Source of the DNA: Phoronis australis
Lineage: Eukaryota > Phoronida > Phoronidae
Direction of reading: 5' to 3'
Assembly: GCA_002633005.1 (NCBI GenBank)
Contig: NMRA01000046.1
Coordinates: forward strand, 870,144 to 934,143
Length of the DNA stretch: 64,000 bases
A model generated the notes under the pieces. The model was not told where the DNA came from. It made no database searches and saw only the letters and a program-made list of their open reading frames with translations. Position 1 is the first letter of the stretch, and each line of letters begins with the position of its first letter. Below are positions 37,500 through 50,597 of the stretch, one piece after another. Made by a program: the position numbers and the translations under genes.

Positions 37500-38720
37500 G
37501 ATTCTACCAAATAAGGTGAAATCTGACTTATTATACCTCTGTCTGTACGGGCATTCGGTGTCTGCATCAATCTCCTAAACTCCTCACAGGATCTTTATGA
37601 GATTTGGCAGATATGTTCCTATGAAATTGACGATGAATGACAACATATTTCGGATGGATCCGACAACTGGTGTGCCCCCTTACACTTTTAGTTTTTACAT
37701 TTACTTCTATATCTTCAAAGGTCCTCAATAGATTTCCGCTAGGCACATAGGCATCAATTGAGTTGATACTATTCTCCCATTTTGGAGGTATTTTACACCA
37801 CCTAGTGACCATTTCTAGTGTTTTCGAGTCTGTTTTTGCGTTCACCCTCCTATCAACCGAACCACTCTTCGGATGATTGCGAAAATTGGCGTATTTGTTC
37901 TTATTGTGAAAAGGATGGTTGACAATGATTTTCTGGCGTCTTCGACTACTGTGGCATCTCCTAGTGGCATTTTATTTGATTTTGCACCCATGGCTATATC
38001 TCCTAAACGCTCTGCAGGAGCTTTATTAAATGTAGCGAGTATATTTATATAAAGTTGACAACAGATGGCAACGACTTTCGCACGTATCGAACTACCAGTG
38101 TGCCCCCTAGTGGCAATTTAATTTTGCGTTTACCTCAGCATCTTCAAAGGTCCTCAATGGATTTTCATAAAATTTGGCTGATAGGCGTCTATTAATGAGG
38201 TGACGCTTTCGTTCCATTATCAGGATTTGAGGTATTTTGTGCCACCTATTGGCCATTTTTACTGTTTTCAAGTCTTTGGCGTCCGCCCCCCGTCAACCAA
38301 ACCACTGTATGGCTGATTTTGAAAATTAGCATACATGTTTTCAGAGTGAAGAGGATGGTTAAAGATGATTTTCTGACGACATTGACTACTGTGGCTCCTC
38401 CTACTGGCAGTTTTGTCTTTTTATGTCCATGGCTGTATCTCCTAAACCTTCTGCAGGATCTTTATTAATGTTAGCAAGTGTATCTATATGAAGTTGACAA
38501 CAGACGACGACTTCCAGATGGATCAACGAACGCTGTGCCCCTAGTGGCAATTTTTTTCCTGTTTTCCTCTATTTCTCTGAAGTTCTGTCGACGATTTTTT
38601 ATGAAATTTGTTAACTAGCTTTCTATGAAAGAGGCAATGACATGTTGCCATTTGTAGATGGATTCAGTGTATTTTGCACCATCTAGTGACCATTTTTATG
38701 ATATAAATAAACACCCCTAG
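37500..38720 (+). repeat. 450-bp CCTAGTGGC repeat, locus 2
   Basis: About 2.5 diverged units between the DOK-like stop codon and CENPX. It includes a perfect CTCF-core consensus on the minus strand, CCACTAGGGGGCAC (38100-38113). Confidence 0.7.
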
Positions 38721-40005
38721 AAGCACACAGCTTGCAGTGCATTTGTGGGTGCATTTCAACGCTCCTCGTTGCTCACGTCTGCTTTGCTGGAAAATTATAC
38801 GACTGTTACTGGAGGTATTTGAAACGACTAGAAATGTTACAGAAATGTCATGTAAACAGTGCATTTGACAAGTTGATCTGGTATCTATCAGGTATCTGCT
38901 ATCATTACAATATTCTCTTTATAACTATATGATGACAATATTTCACCATAGACTTGTAATTATAACAACAGTTTCAGGAGTTGATGTAAGTATAGTGTAA
39001 TCATGTTGTTGGTAGAAAATCCCTAATTATGAGTGGAATGTTAATACCATATTACTTAAAGCAGCTATGAACCCACTTTCCATCTCATAAAAATTAACAG
39101 TCATCAATTTGGTATCAAATTGCCACTTCTTAATCAAATTAAGATATTTCAGGTGTTTGAATGAAGGGCTCAATCGTCATTGTTCCAAGACCAGGCTCTA
39201 CAATATGGCTCATCATGGCAGGTCATTATGTGTCGAGCAAGGTCTCAATATGGCTCATTATGGCAGGTCACTATGCGTCTCAATATGGCTAATCAGGGCA
39301 GGTCATTATGTGTCGAGCAAAGTCTCAAGGAAGAACAACTGTCTGTTATTTGTTAATCAGGAAATCCTCATCTTGATATTTAGAAATCAAAAATTCATTC
39401 TGCATAGACGGAACAGGAGTTTCTAGACACTTTAATTGCCTTTTTTTCATGTCATAAGTTGAGATTTCGTTAGTATTTCTCCTAGAAAACCTCCAAGCCT
39501 TCTTCACTGTTTGTGAGGCTAAGTAAAATGTAAATCTTGATCTTCTCAAAACTAGGAAGTCGAATGAAGGCCCCAAAAGTGTCCTTTCCTTGATATCTCA
39601 GTGCTCAATTTATCCTTGTCTGCTTTGCATTTAGTTTAGTCAAGATTTTGCAATCGCATTTGATATGTTTCTTGTTGCACTATACATATTTTTAAAGCAG
39701 TTTTGTATTTACTACAGGATTATACATTATGTAACTTAAATGTTTTCTCTGTTACTCTTCTTTCTCCAGGTCTGTGTTGACTGCTGTAATGTACTGCAGC
39801 TGTTTAATTATCAGTAAAAACTCCCTACAAGTTTATATTATGTCAACAGGTTACAAATCAACAAGGCAGGTGTTTGTAAACTGTTTTTTTCATGATGTAT
39901 GGTTTCCTGATATTCTGATTCAACGTACTTTTGTTCTTTATTTTATTACCAGATGAAATGTAGGCATTTACAATAAATAAATGAAACTCGCAAATTAGCT
40001 TATTG
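38721..40005. other. Space between the convergent DOK-like and CENPX genes
   Basis: Apart from the 45-bp tandem repeat, no ORF or RNA is supported. Confidence 0.45.
39202..39326 (+). repeat. 45-bp tandem repeat, three copies (one shortened)
   Basis: Unit starts AATATGGCTCATCATGGCAG. The middle copy lacks 10 bases. Confidence 0.85.
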
Positions 40006-40011
40006 TTTATT
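40006..40011 (-). terminator. CENPX: Polyadenylation signal of CENPX
   Basis: AATAAA on the minus strand, 64 bases past the CENPX stop codon. Confidence 0.6.
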
Positions 40012-40074
40012 TTTTCTCTTGTGGTGCATTTCCAAGTTCTCCCTGCATACCTCCCAAGATGATTCTCACAACTG

Positions 40075-40089
40075 TTAGAAGTCCAGAAG
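40075..40089 (-). CDS. CENPX: CENPX terminal coding exon (LLDF and stop)
   Basis: After acceptor TATCTCTACAG the exon reads CTT CTG GAC TTC TAA, the invariant CENP-X C-terminus LLDF. A polyadenylation signal AATAAA lies 64 nt downstream on the minus strand. Confidence 0.92.
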   Translation of the reverse strand, partial: LLDF

Positions 40090-43000
40090 CTGTAGAGATA
40101 TATAAAAATCATTACACACAAAACACTTTGTCCAAGGCACAGATTACTAAAGAGTATTTATCTTAAAACCTTCAATCCATAGATCTGCAGTAAAATATTC
40201 ATCAAAATAAGGAGAAATTATGGCACATTTTGAGCACTGAAATTAATTATTTCTCTTAGAAACTGAGTCGTGAGCAATTTTTCAAGCCCACAATGTCAAT
40301 AGAAGGCGACACTTAAGAAAGTAACAAGGAACAATGAATAATTTTGAAAAACGCAGTAGGGCCACGTCCATAGTTGAATTACCATAAGCACAAAAATGAC
40401 AGAAGTCCCCTGTATGTACTACAACAATACGATTTTTTCTAATAATATTCAACTCAAACCAACATGAAGCCACATAATCATAAGGGGCCCTATCAAAATA
40501 ACTTATACTCAGGTATATTCACAGGGGTCAAGTTAATGAGCTGTAAGCTTCTGTAAGACGTGTGTTATCGCTCACATTATGTTTTGCAAATTTGACTGTT
40601 GACCAAAGTCACATCAGAATTCTAGTATTTTTGGCAAAAAACACTTAGACCTTGGGCAATGGGACCTCCACTTTTGGTCAATAGAGAGAATTCTGAGGCT
40701 ACACTCACCAGTTGAGGCAGGATTTTCTCAAAATGCTCAATTGTAACAACAGATGAAGATGAATCCTGAAACACAAGACAGAATTTTAATATGGGACAAG
40801 TGGAAATGAATCATAGGCTACCCTGATCTATTTGCATGAGCTGAGTTTCCTGTACACCAGTTTAGGAGCCATTCTTGAATGACAACCATGTTGTCTATGA
40901 CAACGTATTGATATCACCTGAGCATAAAATTGTTAGTTTGTTTGGCTGCACCAAATATTGGTTCTTGATGCACAAATTTGATTCTCTAATGTTGAAATGT
41001 TCAGCTATTTATTTGCATATGATGAGTAGTATTTAATTGTTAGATGAAATGGTGAACACTTCACACCTCCTGCGCCATCACTAAGCGCCTGACTGATCGT
41101 AGGCACATCAAAGAATCTGCACTCGTCTGTTTATAAATTATATAGTAAAAAACTTTTCGTCATTGCCCTAGCATAAAACCAGGATCAAATTATATTATAA
41201 AGTAAATATCCACATATCTTGAATTTTCAGCAAACACAATTTGATACCAAAACAGTACAGGTCTTCCTGCCTTGATTTTAGAGCCAAATATCAACCCTAT
41301 ATACCCAAACTTCCCCTCATTAGGCTCATAAACTCCTCTCCAAGAATAATAAATGTCCTCAAGGTAAGAATAACTACAGCAAAACATTAGTTTTGTCTAC
41401 TCGATACTCTGCCGTGAACTCGGGGGTGAGAGGGTCACTCGTCACCAAGTTGTGACAAGTGTGGATTTTTATGAATTTTTTGCTGACAGATTTCGTCAGG
41501 GTGACACTGCAGGTACTGATGGCCTCTAAACAACAGGTGTCAATGCTCTAATAACAGTTGAAATCTTGTGTATACGAGCTGGCCTCTGAATAAACCACAC
41601 ATGTAACCACCAAGTGACCACAATATATGAGGATGTGTTTGATCAGTATTACCGTATATCCTACCTTAGCTTCTTTTGCTGCTCTGCAGGCTGCCTCTGA
41701 AACACAGCAATATGAAAGCATTCCAAAGATAATACCTGCTTTGATTGACACTGCTTGTTCAAGTAGGTTCTTTTGTGTTTTACTTGCAAAAAGGTTATGA
41801 CAAAACAACCATGCACACACGGGAGAGTGGTGCTCACTTCAGAATAAAGGATACATGTAACACAAAATATGACTTACATGTCTTCGGTAAATCTGTCTTG
41901 CAAAATGTTATGCATGATAGAATCCTTCAACATTTATAATGCAAGTGTCCAAACATACACAATATTGATGTTAAGTGCAGTCAAAGGGACTTGTTTACGA
42001 GTGAAGCTTTCAAGGAAATTTTTTGCTCGTAACCAGTCCTGTATCTTCCATTAAACTAACTAAGCTTCGCCGCAAGGTCCAGCACACAACAGAGGACCTG
42101 CTCTGCAGCCACATGGCCCAGCACACAACACGGGCCTGGCTCTGCAGCCACATGGCCCAGCACACAACACGGGTCTGGCTCTGCAGTCACATGGCCCTGC
42201 ACACAACATGGTATTTTGTGAGCAAAAATTTTCCACATATTAAACAAGAATATTAGGCCTGCCATTGCCAGACTACCACATACGAGAATTGGCATTTGCA
42301 TTGAAAGTTACATCCGATTTAAAACAGATACCTGCACATGAATTGTACTTAGCACTATGAAAAATTGTATTTATATTTGATATTTTGTGTCTTGAATTGG
42401 TTACGGTGTGATATTACTAATCATATTTGAAATGAGTAATCCAATAAATCAAATTTCAAATTCAAAAATGCCCTGCATAAAGTGCATTTAGTAGGCAGTG
42501 TACATATTAATTGTTTAGGGATAGTTGTGCTTCCAAAATGTGTAACTGCATTCATAAGAACAATCTTCCTTCCTTCGGTCAAACATTGGTCCTATGAATA
42601 TATTTTTCAAATTGGTTACCGGTTCAGTTTGTGATAATGACTTTGTGACAACTGATTTGTACACAGGTGGCAGTCTTATACAGAACCGGTTAAACAAAGT
42701 CCGCTAAGTGCTGTTGAAAAAACACAAAATTAGTGCACTATGCATATGTATATCGGATTACGACAATGTGCTGCAATAATTCTGTCATCTAAAATACCTT
42801 GTACATTTGACACCTAAAAATGCATTAAAGAATTGCCAAGGGTATGAAAAATACAATTATTACATCATACAATAACTGTAAATTTTTAAAAAATATACAA
42901 CGGTTGACCTTTACCTAAGTAACAAAGAATTACAAAGAACAGAAAGGTTTAATTTAAACCAAAATGTTGACGACTTTCAAAAAGCAAGTCAGCTCAAATC

Positions 43001-44941
43001 ATCAGAAGCTGTTTTCACATTTAATGCATAGCAGGCCTCTGTAAAAAATATGTCAGTTAAACTATGGTGACAGAAAATGAAAATGAATTGGTGAAAGAGT
43101 CTGTTACACGCCAATACGTGCAGGCCACCACACCACCAGAACCATAAACAAACATAAAACACAAAGAGTTCTTGTAGCTTAGAACCTCACAAAACCTTAA
43201 TCCACCTCTGGTGCATTCCACAGTATTGGTTTTGTTACAGATGTGACATTCAGACACTTTAAATTCCAATATAAAATTAGTGAAACATCACAGTAGTAAG
43301 AAATTTTAAGTACACATTACACACTTGATGGAAGTTTTTCAGGTATCAAAAGTTTTTAATTCTGCACATTATAAGTGTACTAAAATTTACTTTTAATTAG
43401 TGTTACAGATGTGACCGAAAATGCCATGGTTAATATGCNCCCTTGGTTGTCATCCCTTGTACATACACACGCTAACTGCGCGATTTAGTCAAGCGCAAAA
43501 TATATGAAAGGATTTTTTTCTAACACGCTTGAAAAATCTAGCCTTTTGATCCAAATCAAACCTAGTATAAGAGTTGAAAAATATTTCTGCAACATGTGGA
43601 TTGCATAAAGAAAGTACTGCTTGACATACTTACCAGCAACAAACAGTCGCAGGTATTCAGTTGTCAGCAGCTGTGCTTCAGAACTAACTGTAAGTACATT
43701 TATAAAACATTAGGGACATATCATGCACGCTTCAGTGCAACTGGTGTGATCTGTGCTAGACTTGATCAGTTAATGGCAATGTTTTGAAATGATTGAATTT
43801 CAAGCAGTTTTCATCTGCAAACATGAATGATACGTTTCCACAGTCACTGATAATTTCTCACTTCATACAATAGAAGGATTATACATTAATGATAATTTAC
43901 CATCTACAAAATGTTTTTCACCATGTTTAGTACTCCTTTGAAGTGAAATTGCTAACCAATCACTAAACCTTTTAAGAATGAGTGCTAGCACAACAGCAAT
44001 GTACCAGTGTTTAGATAGTAGATATAGCTTATATGTTCTTACCAAGAACATTATGGATGGACTGAAAGGGTATTGACATTGATGAACCAAGTAAGTAATT
44101 ATAGTGATTGACCTAGGATATGCTGAAAGAGCATTACTGTACAATTCAAAAGGAAACTTAAGAAAAAAAATCACCAGTTCTGGGCAAAACTCTTGGCCAG
44201 TTTCTTTTTCCTTATCCAACAGTGTCTAACGTTGCCATGGATACACACAGTTTTTCAAAACGTGTCTGATGGTCACTATGGAATAGAACTCCAAAATCAT
44301 TTATTTAAAAATAATAATTGCAGGCAGCCTGGTACACGTTGTTCCAGACATGCACAGGCGTTCCTGTTGGCCCATTGCACTGATCTCCTGGAACCACTTT
44401 TTTATTCTTTATTGATATATAGTTAAAACCCAGCTGAGGAGCTAGAAACCTGACTCAAGAGTCTAGCAGAGTGGCCTAGTGAGATTTGAACACACAAAGA
44501 AGGCACCTATCACACTACGCCACACTGCCTCCTCTGAAGTATTTATTTGGTGTTCGCACATTTTTTTATATCATTAGATATAACATCTCATTTTCTAAAC
44601 TGCCACTATGGATGCTTCTTGTCAGTTGGGATTACAGTAGCCACTTACCAACAGTGCCTGGACCTCATTTTGTTTTGGGATTATGGAACATAGATGGGAT
44701 ACAGTGATAACCATAAACATGGAAATATTCTTTCCTGCCCATTTTAACAACAATTGACTATCATCAAAAATTGAACATTTTCGTTTTTAGAATGACAAAA
44801 ATCGGCAACATCTGGTCAGCAGAAGATAGAAATAATGTAAATTACAACTGCTGTTCCATTGATATGTCCCAATCTCTTCATACACTTACCTCTCATTTTC
44901 TTGTCTTTAAAATAAAACTGCAAAGTTTTATGTATAATTTC
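40075..44941 (-). CDS. CENPX: Centromere protein X (CENP-X / MHF2 / STRA13), lacking first exon
   Basis: On the minus strand the join of 44941-44890, 43687-43634, 41696-41665, 40765-40709 and 40089-40075 encodes 69 residues plus TAA. They align end to end with the human CENP-X histone fold: FYFKDKKMRVSSEAQ matches LHFKDDKTKVSGDA, LRLFVAEAACRAAKEAK matches LKVFVVEAAVRGVRQAQ, and EHFEKILPQLLLDF is nearly the human C-terminus. CENP-X pairs with CENP-S. The pair acts in the CENP-T-W-S-X kinetochore complex and as MHF with FANCM at branched DNA. All junctions are GT-AG and in phase. The first coding exon, ending in phase 0 before EIIHK, was not located. The gene converges on the DOK-like gene about 3 kb away. 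Confidence 0.93.
40709..40765 (-). CDS. CENPX: CENPX exon encoding DSSSSVVTIEHFEKILPQL
   Basis: The acceptor is CTTGTGTTTCAG and the donor GTGAGTG. The 19 whole codons cover the last helix of the histone fold. Confidence 0.93.
41665..41696 (-). CDS. CENPX: CENPX microexon encoding AACRAAKEAK (32 nt)
   Basis: The acceptor is TGCTGTGTTTCAG and the donor GTAGGA. Although only 32 nt long, it fits both neighbouring phases and matches the human segment AAVRGVRQAQ. Confidence 0.9.
42080..42213 (+). repeat. 39-bp minisatellite, 3.4 copies
   Basis: Unit CAGCACACAACACGGGCCTG then GCTCTGCAGCCACATGGCC. It lies in a CENPX intron. Confidence 0.9.
43634..43687 (-). CDS. CENPX: CENPX exon encoding SSEAQLLTTEYLRLFVA
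   Basis: The acceptor is TACTTACAG and the donor GTAAGTA. The 54 nt encode the start of the long central helix. The last base G joins AG of the next exon to make Glu. Confidence 0.92.
44890..44941 (-). CDS. CENPX: CENPX exon encoding EIIHKTLQFYFKDKKMR
   Basis: The minus-strand acceptor is CTGATTTCAG and the donor GTAAGTG. The 52-nt exon encodes histone-fold helix 1 and loop and ends after the first base of a Val codon completed by the next exon. Confidence 0.9.
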
Positions 44942-45164
44942 CTGAAATCAGAAAATGGATTAAAATTATATTGCCAAAAACAAAATAACTTACCCTATCT
45001 GATGAGTATTCACAAGTTTTATTAAGCAACAAGATACAATGATTTTAGTTTCAAGGTGTTCATGCTCGGTAAAAATTTTGTAACATCAAATTTGTCCCTT
45101 TCCTATGCAATTTTGACATAGGAACATGGATGATACTAGTAAATGCTTGAAAGTTGCCCGTTAC

Positions 45165-45660
45165 AGACGTTTAAGAGAAAACAATCTAATAGATGTCACC
45201 TTCTTGTGTAATTATTCGCCTTTTGTAACAAAGAAAAGTATGTCGTCGTACTGAAAATAGTGCGCTCAGGACATGTGCACGTGCCATTTCCTAATTTTTT
45301 GCGACATCTCTAGGGAGATGATGACAGCTTCGCAGCAGCAAACTTTGTTCCGAAATTCGGTTTGCTGGTTGTCAAAATTCTAAAATCTTATAATGAAGTG
45401 AAATGAGTTCCCATAATTTGTTGTGAAGTGTACGCAACCTCGTGAAAAACAGATTGAATGAAGAATCAGTGGAAAAAATGGCCAAAGGTGACGCAATATT
45501 TCACGACATCGAAAGCCCGCGCAAAAGATCACACCACAATTTTAGCAGCAGAATAACGGTATAACTCCAGTTAGAAGAGTTTTTAATGACACTAATTTTG
45601 TGTCAGATTTTATCTGGTTCATTTTTTACCCACATTAGCGCAAAGCTACATCAAGTCTAA
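45165..45660 (+). repeat. Second copy of the 3.6-4.3 kb repeat
   Basis: Partner of 3612-4330. Its left part (45180-45250) also matches 23245-23320. It lies upstream of the first CENPX exon found. Confidence 0.5.
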
Positions 45661-46102
45661 GTTAGTACTAGAAATTAGTCTAGCATGCGTCATATAGTAA
45701 GCAATTGCCAAAGTTTTTAATGACATTGTCGTACTCACCGAATTATTCCATTTTAAAGTTATGCTTTGAATAGGATTTGATTTAACTCTCACAAATGTCT
45801 AGTATTCGTTGATTCAAAAGTTTTCATTAATTTATGCCAAGTTGTTTCGACTGTACATTGCTTTTCGGCAGCCAATTTTGTAAGAACAGAAAAACACGCA
45901 GAAAAAGGCCAAATAAATAGCAGAAGGTGGTTTACAAAAATTCTACTTCAACAGCAGACTGTTTTTACTAGTATGATACCGATTTATTTGGATCAGAATT
46001 TCATTTCAGATTTGGAAAATAAATATTTTTGAAATCTAAACAATAAAATAACCAGAACATGAAAATTAGAGATAGCATATAAAGAACGTTTTTTCTAACA
46101 AT

Positions 46103-46396
46103 CTAACATTTTTGTTCTAAATAATTAGCTTTCTTGTAACTTTTCAACAATTTGTAACAGATTCTCTTCTGAATGCTGGCTGTGGCTTTGTGACAATGAC
46201 AAAAAAAGTCATGGCCCCTCAGAGTATGAACAGCACAACAAAATAATCCATCCAGTGGTCGCATTTTGGAAAATTGCATCTTCCCAAAGCTCACTATAAC
46301 CATTGGCGGGCAACGCCAAATCTGTGGTAGTGACCACTTCTGACATGCACAGCAGACCTCATCTTCTGCATCTGAATCAGCACAGTCACTGGCCAT
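46103..46396 (-). pseudogene. Cys-rich PHD-like ORF, possibly transposon-derived
   Basis: 97 codons with acidic ASDCADSDAEDE, then CCACQKW, VIVSFGK and HDFFCHCHK. The spacing recalls PHD-like modules seen in invertebrate transposon ORFs, but several ligand positions are off. A non-coding origin is possible. Confidence 0.25.
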
Positions 46397-46899
46397 CCAA
46401 ATTTTCTAACTGTGTACCGCTGTCCTCGGTTGTTTTACTCCAGATGGACCTTAATCATTTTGCTCTTGTTGTTCTTGACACCGCTTATCTCAGCTTTCAG
46501 TATTTCTTCATTCTCCGTTAAACACCTTGCCAGCCAAAAACAGAACTGTAAACCTTCCACATTTGGTTGGCGGAAGTTGATCATTAGACCTCGATACAGT
46601 TTTAATAATTTACCCAATGTCATATGGTTTGAACTTTTATTCTCATCTTCAATGGGCTTCTGTAACCATAAATAAATCAATACCCAAGTTGCATTTGCGT
46701 TTTATTGCTCGATCTCTTATTTTTATTTTTAATTATGTCATGCTGTGTTGTATATAACAATGCAATACAGTGAAATAAATTCAACATTTTACTTTATTGT
46801 TGACTACTTTCTATCAATTCAAGTATTTTTAATTTTCTTCAAATAAATACAAAATGCCTGAACCAAAAATTTCAGCATTAATGTTGAGCTCTGTATTGT

Positions 46900-47962
46900 G
46901 TTCTGCAATGAAAAACAAGTGGACAATATTTTGATGGCCAATGGCTGGGCTGAAACTGTTAAAGGAAAATGCCACCCGATTTAATTAGTCTTTTTTACCG
47001 TCTTAATCAGTCTATATCCACATCGCCTCTTATACGGTCGACCTCACCTTGCCGAGAGGTGTCGCGTTAACCTGTGAAGAAGGTGTAAAAAGACGCAGCG
47101 ACATCAGTGGTTCGCCTGCAGAGTGAATGCCGCTATATTGCGATGTATCATTCCCGCTTGTCCAAACTATGAGCCTGCGAAGAAAGCGAGTATATCGTTT
47201 TTTTGACTTCCTCACGAGCCCAGAATGCTTAGGAAGTGGCTCGCGGTAGTGAAGAATGAAAGGTACGCTGTTAATAGCAAGTATGAGGCCGTGAAACATC
47301 TCTGTGTCTGTGGCCGACATTTCGTCAACAGTGATTTCTCTGACGAATTCCAGCTTACCTAAGAACTATCCATACTTTCCGTTGCCTGTGCATGTTCACA
47401 GCGCCTCTCTAGTATTTCTTGATCAGTGTATTCCNGTTCTGCAATGAAAAACAAGTGGACAATATTTTAATGGCCAATGGCTGGGCTGAAACTGTTAAAG
47501 GAAAATGCCACCCGATTTAATTAGTCTTTTTACCGTCTTAATCAGTCTATATCCACATCGCCTCTTATACGGTCGACCTCAACTTGCCGAGAGGTGTCGC
47601 GTTAACCTGTGAAGAAGGTGTAAAAAGACGCAGCGACATCAGTGGTTCGTCTGCTGAGTGAATGCCGATGTATCATTCCCGCTTGTCCAAACTATGAGCC
47701 TGCGAAGAAAGCGAGTATATCGTTTTTTTTTTGACTTCCTCACGAGCCCAAAATGCTTAGGAAGTGGCTCGCGGTAATGAAGAATGAAAGGTACGCTGTT
47801 AATAGCAAGTATGAGGCCGTGAAACATCTCTGTGTCTGTGGCTGACATTTCGCCGACAGTGATTTCTCTGACGAATTCCAGCTTACCTAAGAACTATCCA
47901 TACTTTTCGTTGCCTGTGCATGTTCACAGCGCCTCTCCAGTATTTCTTGATCAGTGTATTCC
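46900..47962 (+). repeat. Direct duplication of about 530 bp joined by a single N
   Basis: 46900-47434 and 47436-47962 are nearly identical with a few short indels, with N at 47435. Probably an assembly artefact like the one at 24 kb. Confidence 0.85.
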
Positions 47963-49105
47963 GGTTCGATCTGATAGCCAGTGAAACCTAACGATCTGAT
48001 TCATGAAGTCTTCATCGGATGAGCTCTTTATTAAGTCGGGACTGGCGCCGGGCGAGTTGCCATGTAGACGTTTATTAATTTATTCTGCATTCTGTTTCAA
48101 AATTATTCTCATCCCAACCAATGCTTATACAAAAACTGAAACAAAAGTCTGTCTCATTAGATACAATTTGTAATGCCTTGGAATATCCGTGAGTGCAAAT
48201 GTTGAGAAGCCAGCAATCAATAAACCACTGCCTTACCGGCTTTTGATGCTGGCAATAAAGGTAATTGACCGGGCACCGAGGCCGTGTGAGCACAAGCTAA
48301 TTCAGTGTTTGCTGACAGAAAGCTGTTGTGACACAATTACACGATTTCATATGCTACGGTCACATGTTAGGGGAATCTTTATTCAATTCATTGTTACTGT
48401 ACAACCTTTGCCCCGACGGTCTGTGGAAGGGGAACCCAACTTTGCGGCCCCCCAGAAGTAAGTAGATTTTCAGTTTCGTGGCTAATTCACATATACGTGC
48501 ACATTATTTCTTTGACTCACTATTATAGTATTTTCGTGACTGGAGGTTTAGTTTCCAACTCAAGTTGGTTTATGTTCGTGCCAGTCTAGGCCGCCGCGAT
48601 GGGCCTGATCGGGTTCTGAGCCACTGGCCGGGATAACAAGCGTTTCGTGTGTTTAGAACTCAAAAATCACAAGTCTAAACAACATAGATCTAAGTTCTCC
48701 TGTCTGTATTTCACAGAAGAATACTTTGAATTTATCTCCAAACAGACCCCAAACTCCTGCTACGGACGTTATTGGCCTGTCGAACTTTGTAGGCTACGGT
48801 GTGTCCAAATACCAATAAATCCGTAACAACGAAATAAAACAACACGTTTTTATAAGAACTCTGTGTATTTTTAAGTATTTTACATCGAAGTTTGATGATT
48901 TACTGGCGTTAAACGACACAAGTAAACCGTGTTGTGAACTGCTGCACAGACTGCGTGTGAAACCAATGATGTCATTGGATAATTTCAACACCTCCGTCTG
49001 CCGTCAGGTGTCAGGTAACGCAACTGAACGAGCTGTTATCGAGTAGAATTACTCAACCTAAATTGACACAAAATAGGTTGTTTTTTGGATGGCATTCTCC
49101 TTTAA
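46959..49105 (-). mobile_element. TTAA-flanked TIR element with AAAGGARAATGCCACCC ends
   Basis: TTAAAGGAAAATGCCACCC at the left and TTAAAGGAGAATGCCATCC inverted at the right form TIRs. Parts match 18690-19880 and 25777-26830. It holds a short conserved frame (GLILAINSV motif) twice because of the duplication at 46900-47962. TTAA could be a piggyBac-style target site; this is unproven. Confidence 0.55.
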
Positions 49106-49475
49106 GCACCCAGAGTGTTGCATTCGGAGTTTTTCCTTTGGCCTTATGCTAGATCTGGGCTAGTGCCTGGGACAAATAGACACATTGCATAAACAATCCC
49201 TGGGTTGTTTTTCATTCCGTCTGAAGGAAATTTAATTTTGAAAATATCTCATGAAAAAGGAATAAAAAAGTGAATTTGTAAAATCTACAAACTTTTCAGT
49301 GGCTTTAAAAAACAATTGGTAAATCACTAAATGTACTTCATCTCATTTCTTTGATGCGTGTCTTTCCCAAGAGCTTAGTACCAAACAAGCAAACAAGCAC
49401 TCCAGATTGATACGCTAAGTCCTGCGTGGCTGCTCTGCACGCGAAAGAAGATGGCGCACGACCATTGGAGCCTGA

Positions 49476-50230
49476 CGACTATGGTGAATGTTGGCCAAAA
49501 CCCTTTTGTCCACTGATGTCACACGCATCAGCTGGCGCCCCCAGTGGAGGCCATGAGAACTCGTAAGCCGAGTTTAACCAGATTTAGCCTATCAGTATCA
49601 GTACGGACCAAGCAGTCACAGATATGGATAATTCTATGTATCCTGACTTTCGTCAATCCTCAAAATCTAAGAATTAAGAATGTATTTGAGATATGTTATA
49701 TAGTGAATTCTGAGGTTGCGGCATGATAAATAATTTTGCTCAGTTGAACTGAGTCCCATGCGTCCGCGAGTACTGCGAATGGCCAGGTTACTTAAGTATG
49801 CAGAGGCTGTGTTTACGTTTCAGCTTTTCGTGATTTACGGCAGTGATAAGACGTCTGCTGTCTGTGAATAGAATGTGGCTGAGCATTCGATGATTTTGTT
49901 TTTTATTAAAATTTTGAAAGTTGTGTCAAACAAAATGGTATGTTCAAAGTTGACTCATATTTGCCATGGGTTTGCCTAAATATCCGTAAATAGTTTCATT
50001 CAAGAACATCACTGTCCGTGCCCTGGCATACAAACAAATATATCAGTATAGAGTATCTTTGTTTGATACAAATGATGTTATCACCCTGAGTCGAGTTACC
50101 AGTTGCGTAAACGAACTGCAGACTCTGTAAGGGCAGCCCACCAGTGCAAAAGTCTCCTAACCTCCACTGGGGGCGCCAGCATGCGTGTGACGTCAGTGGA
50201 CAGAAGGGTTTTGGCCAACATTCACCATTC
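49476..50230. repeat. Inverted repeat, about 75-bp arms, 600-bp loop
   Basis: 49476-49553 and 50155-50230 are reverse complements with few changes. Each arm contains GGCGCCCCCAGTGGAGG or its inverse, a near match to the CTCF core. Confidence 0.75.
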
Positions 50231-50597
50231 TGCATCCCGACGATATTCAATAATTCTGTTTTGACAAATCCGACCAGTGTACTGTCACTCAGAACTCCAT
50301 GGCTTCTTTACCCGAACCAAAAAAAAATTACGAAATAAATTGGACAATTATTCCGAATAACCACATCAACAGACCTTAGAATAAACTGTGACGTGAGCGC
50401 GGTCTATTGATGGAGCCGTGAGTGAGGACGAGTCGTCAGTTTAGCTTCAGAAGCTAGAGTGTTATATGTTAAAGGGGTGTAAGATGGTCAATTCCTTATA
50501 TGGAACTTCCGATGACGAAATTTTTAGTTCTATTCTGATTGGTTTTCACATTTATCTTGAGACCCCTATTTTAGCGTAATTTGGAACATTTGCGGTG

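Noticed and set aside
41190-41387. Minus-strand ORF with protein-like composition (GVYEPNEGKFGYIGLIFG)
   Set aside because: It lies in a CENPX intron, has no suitable splice sites for that gene and no recognised family.
44045-44080. Possible CENPX exon on the minus strand near a GTAAGA donor
   Set aside because: Its translation does not match CENP-X and the neighbouring exons already join in phase.
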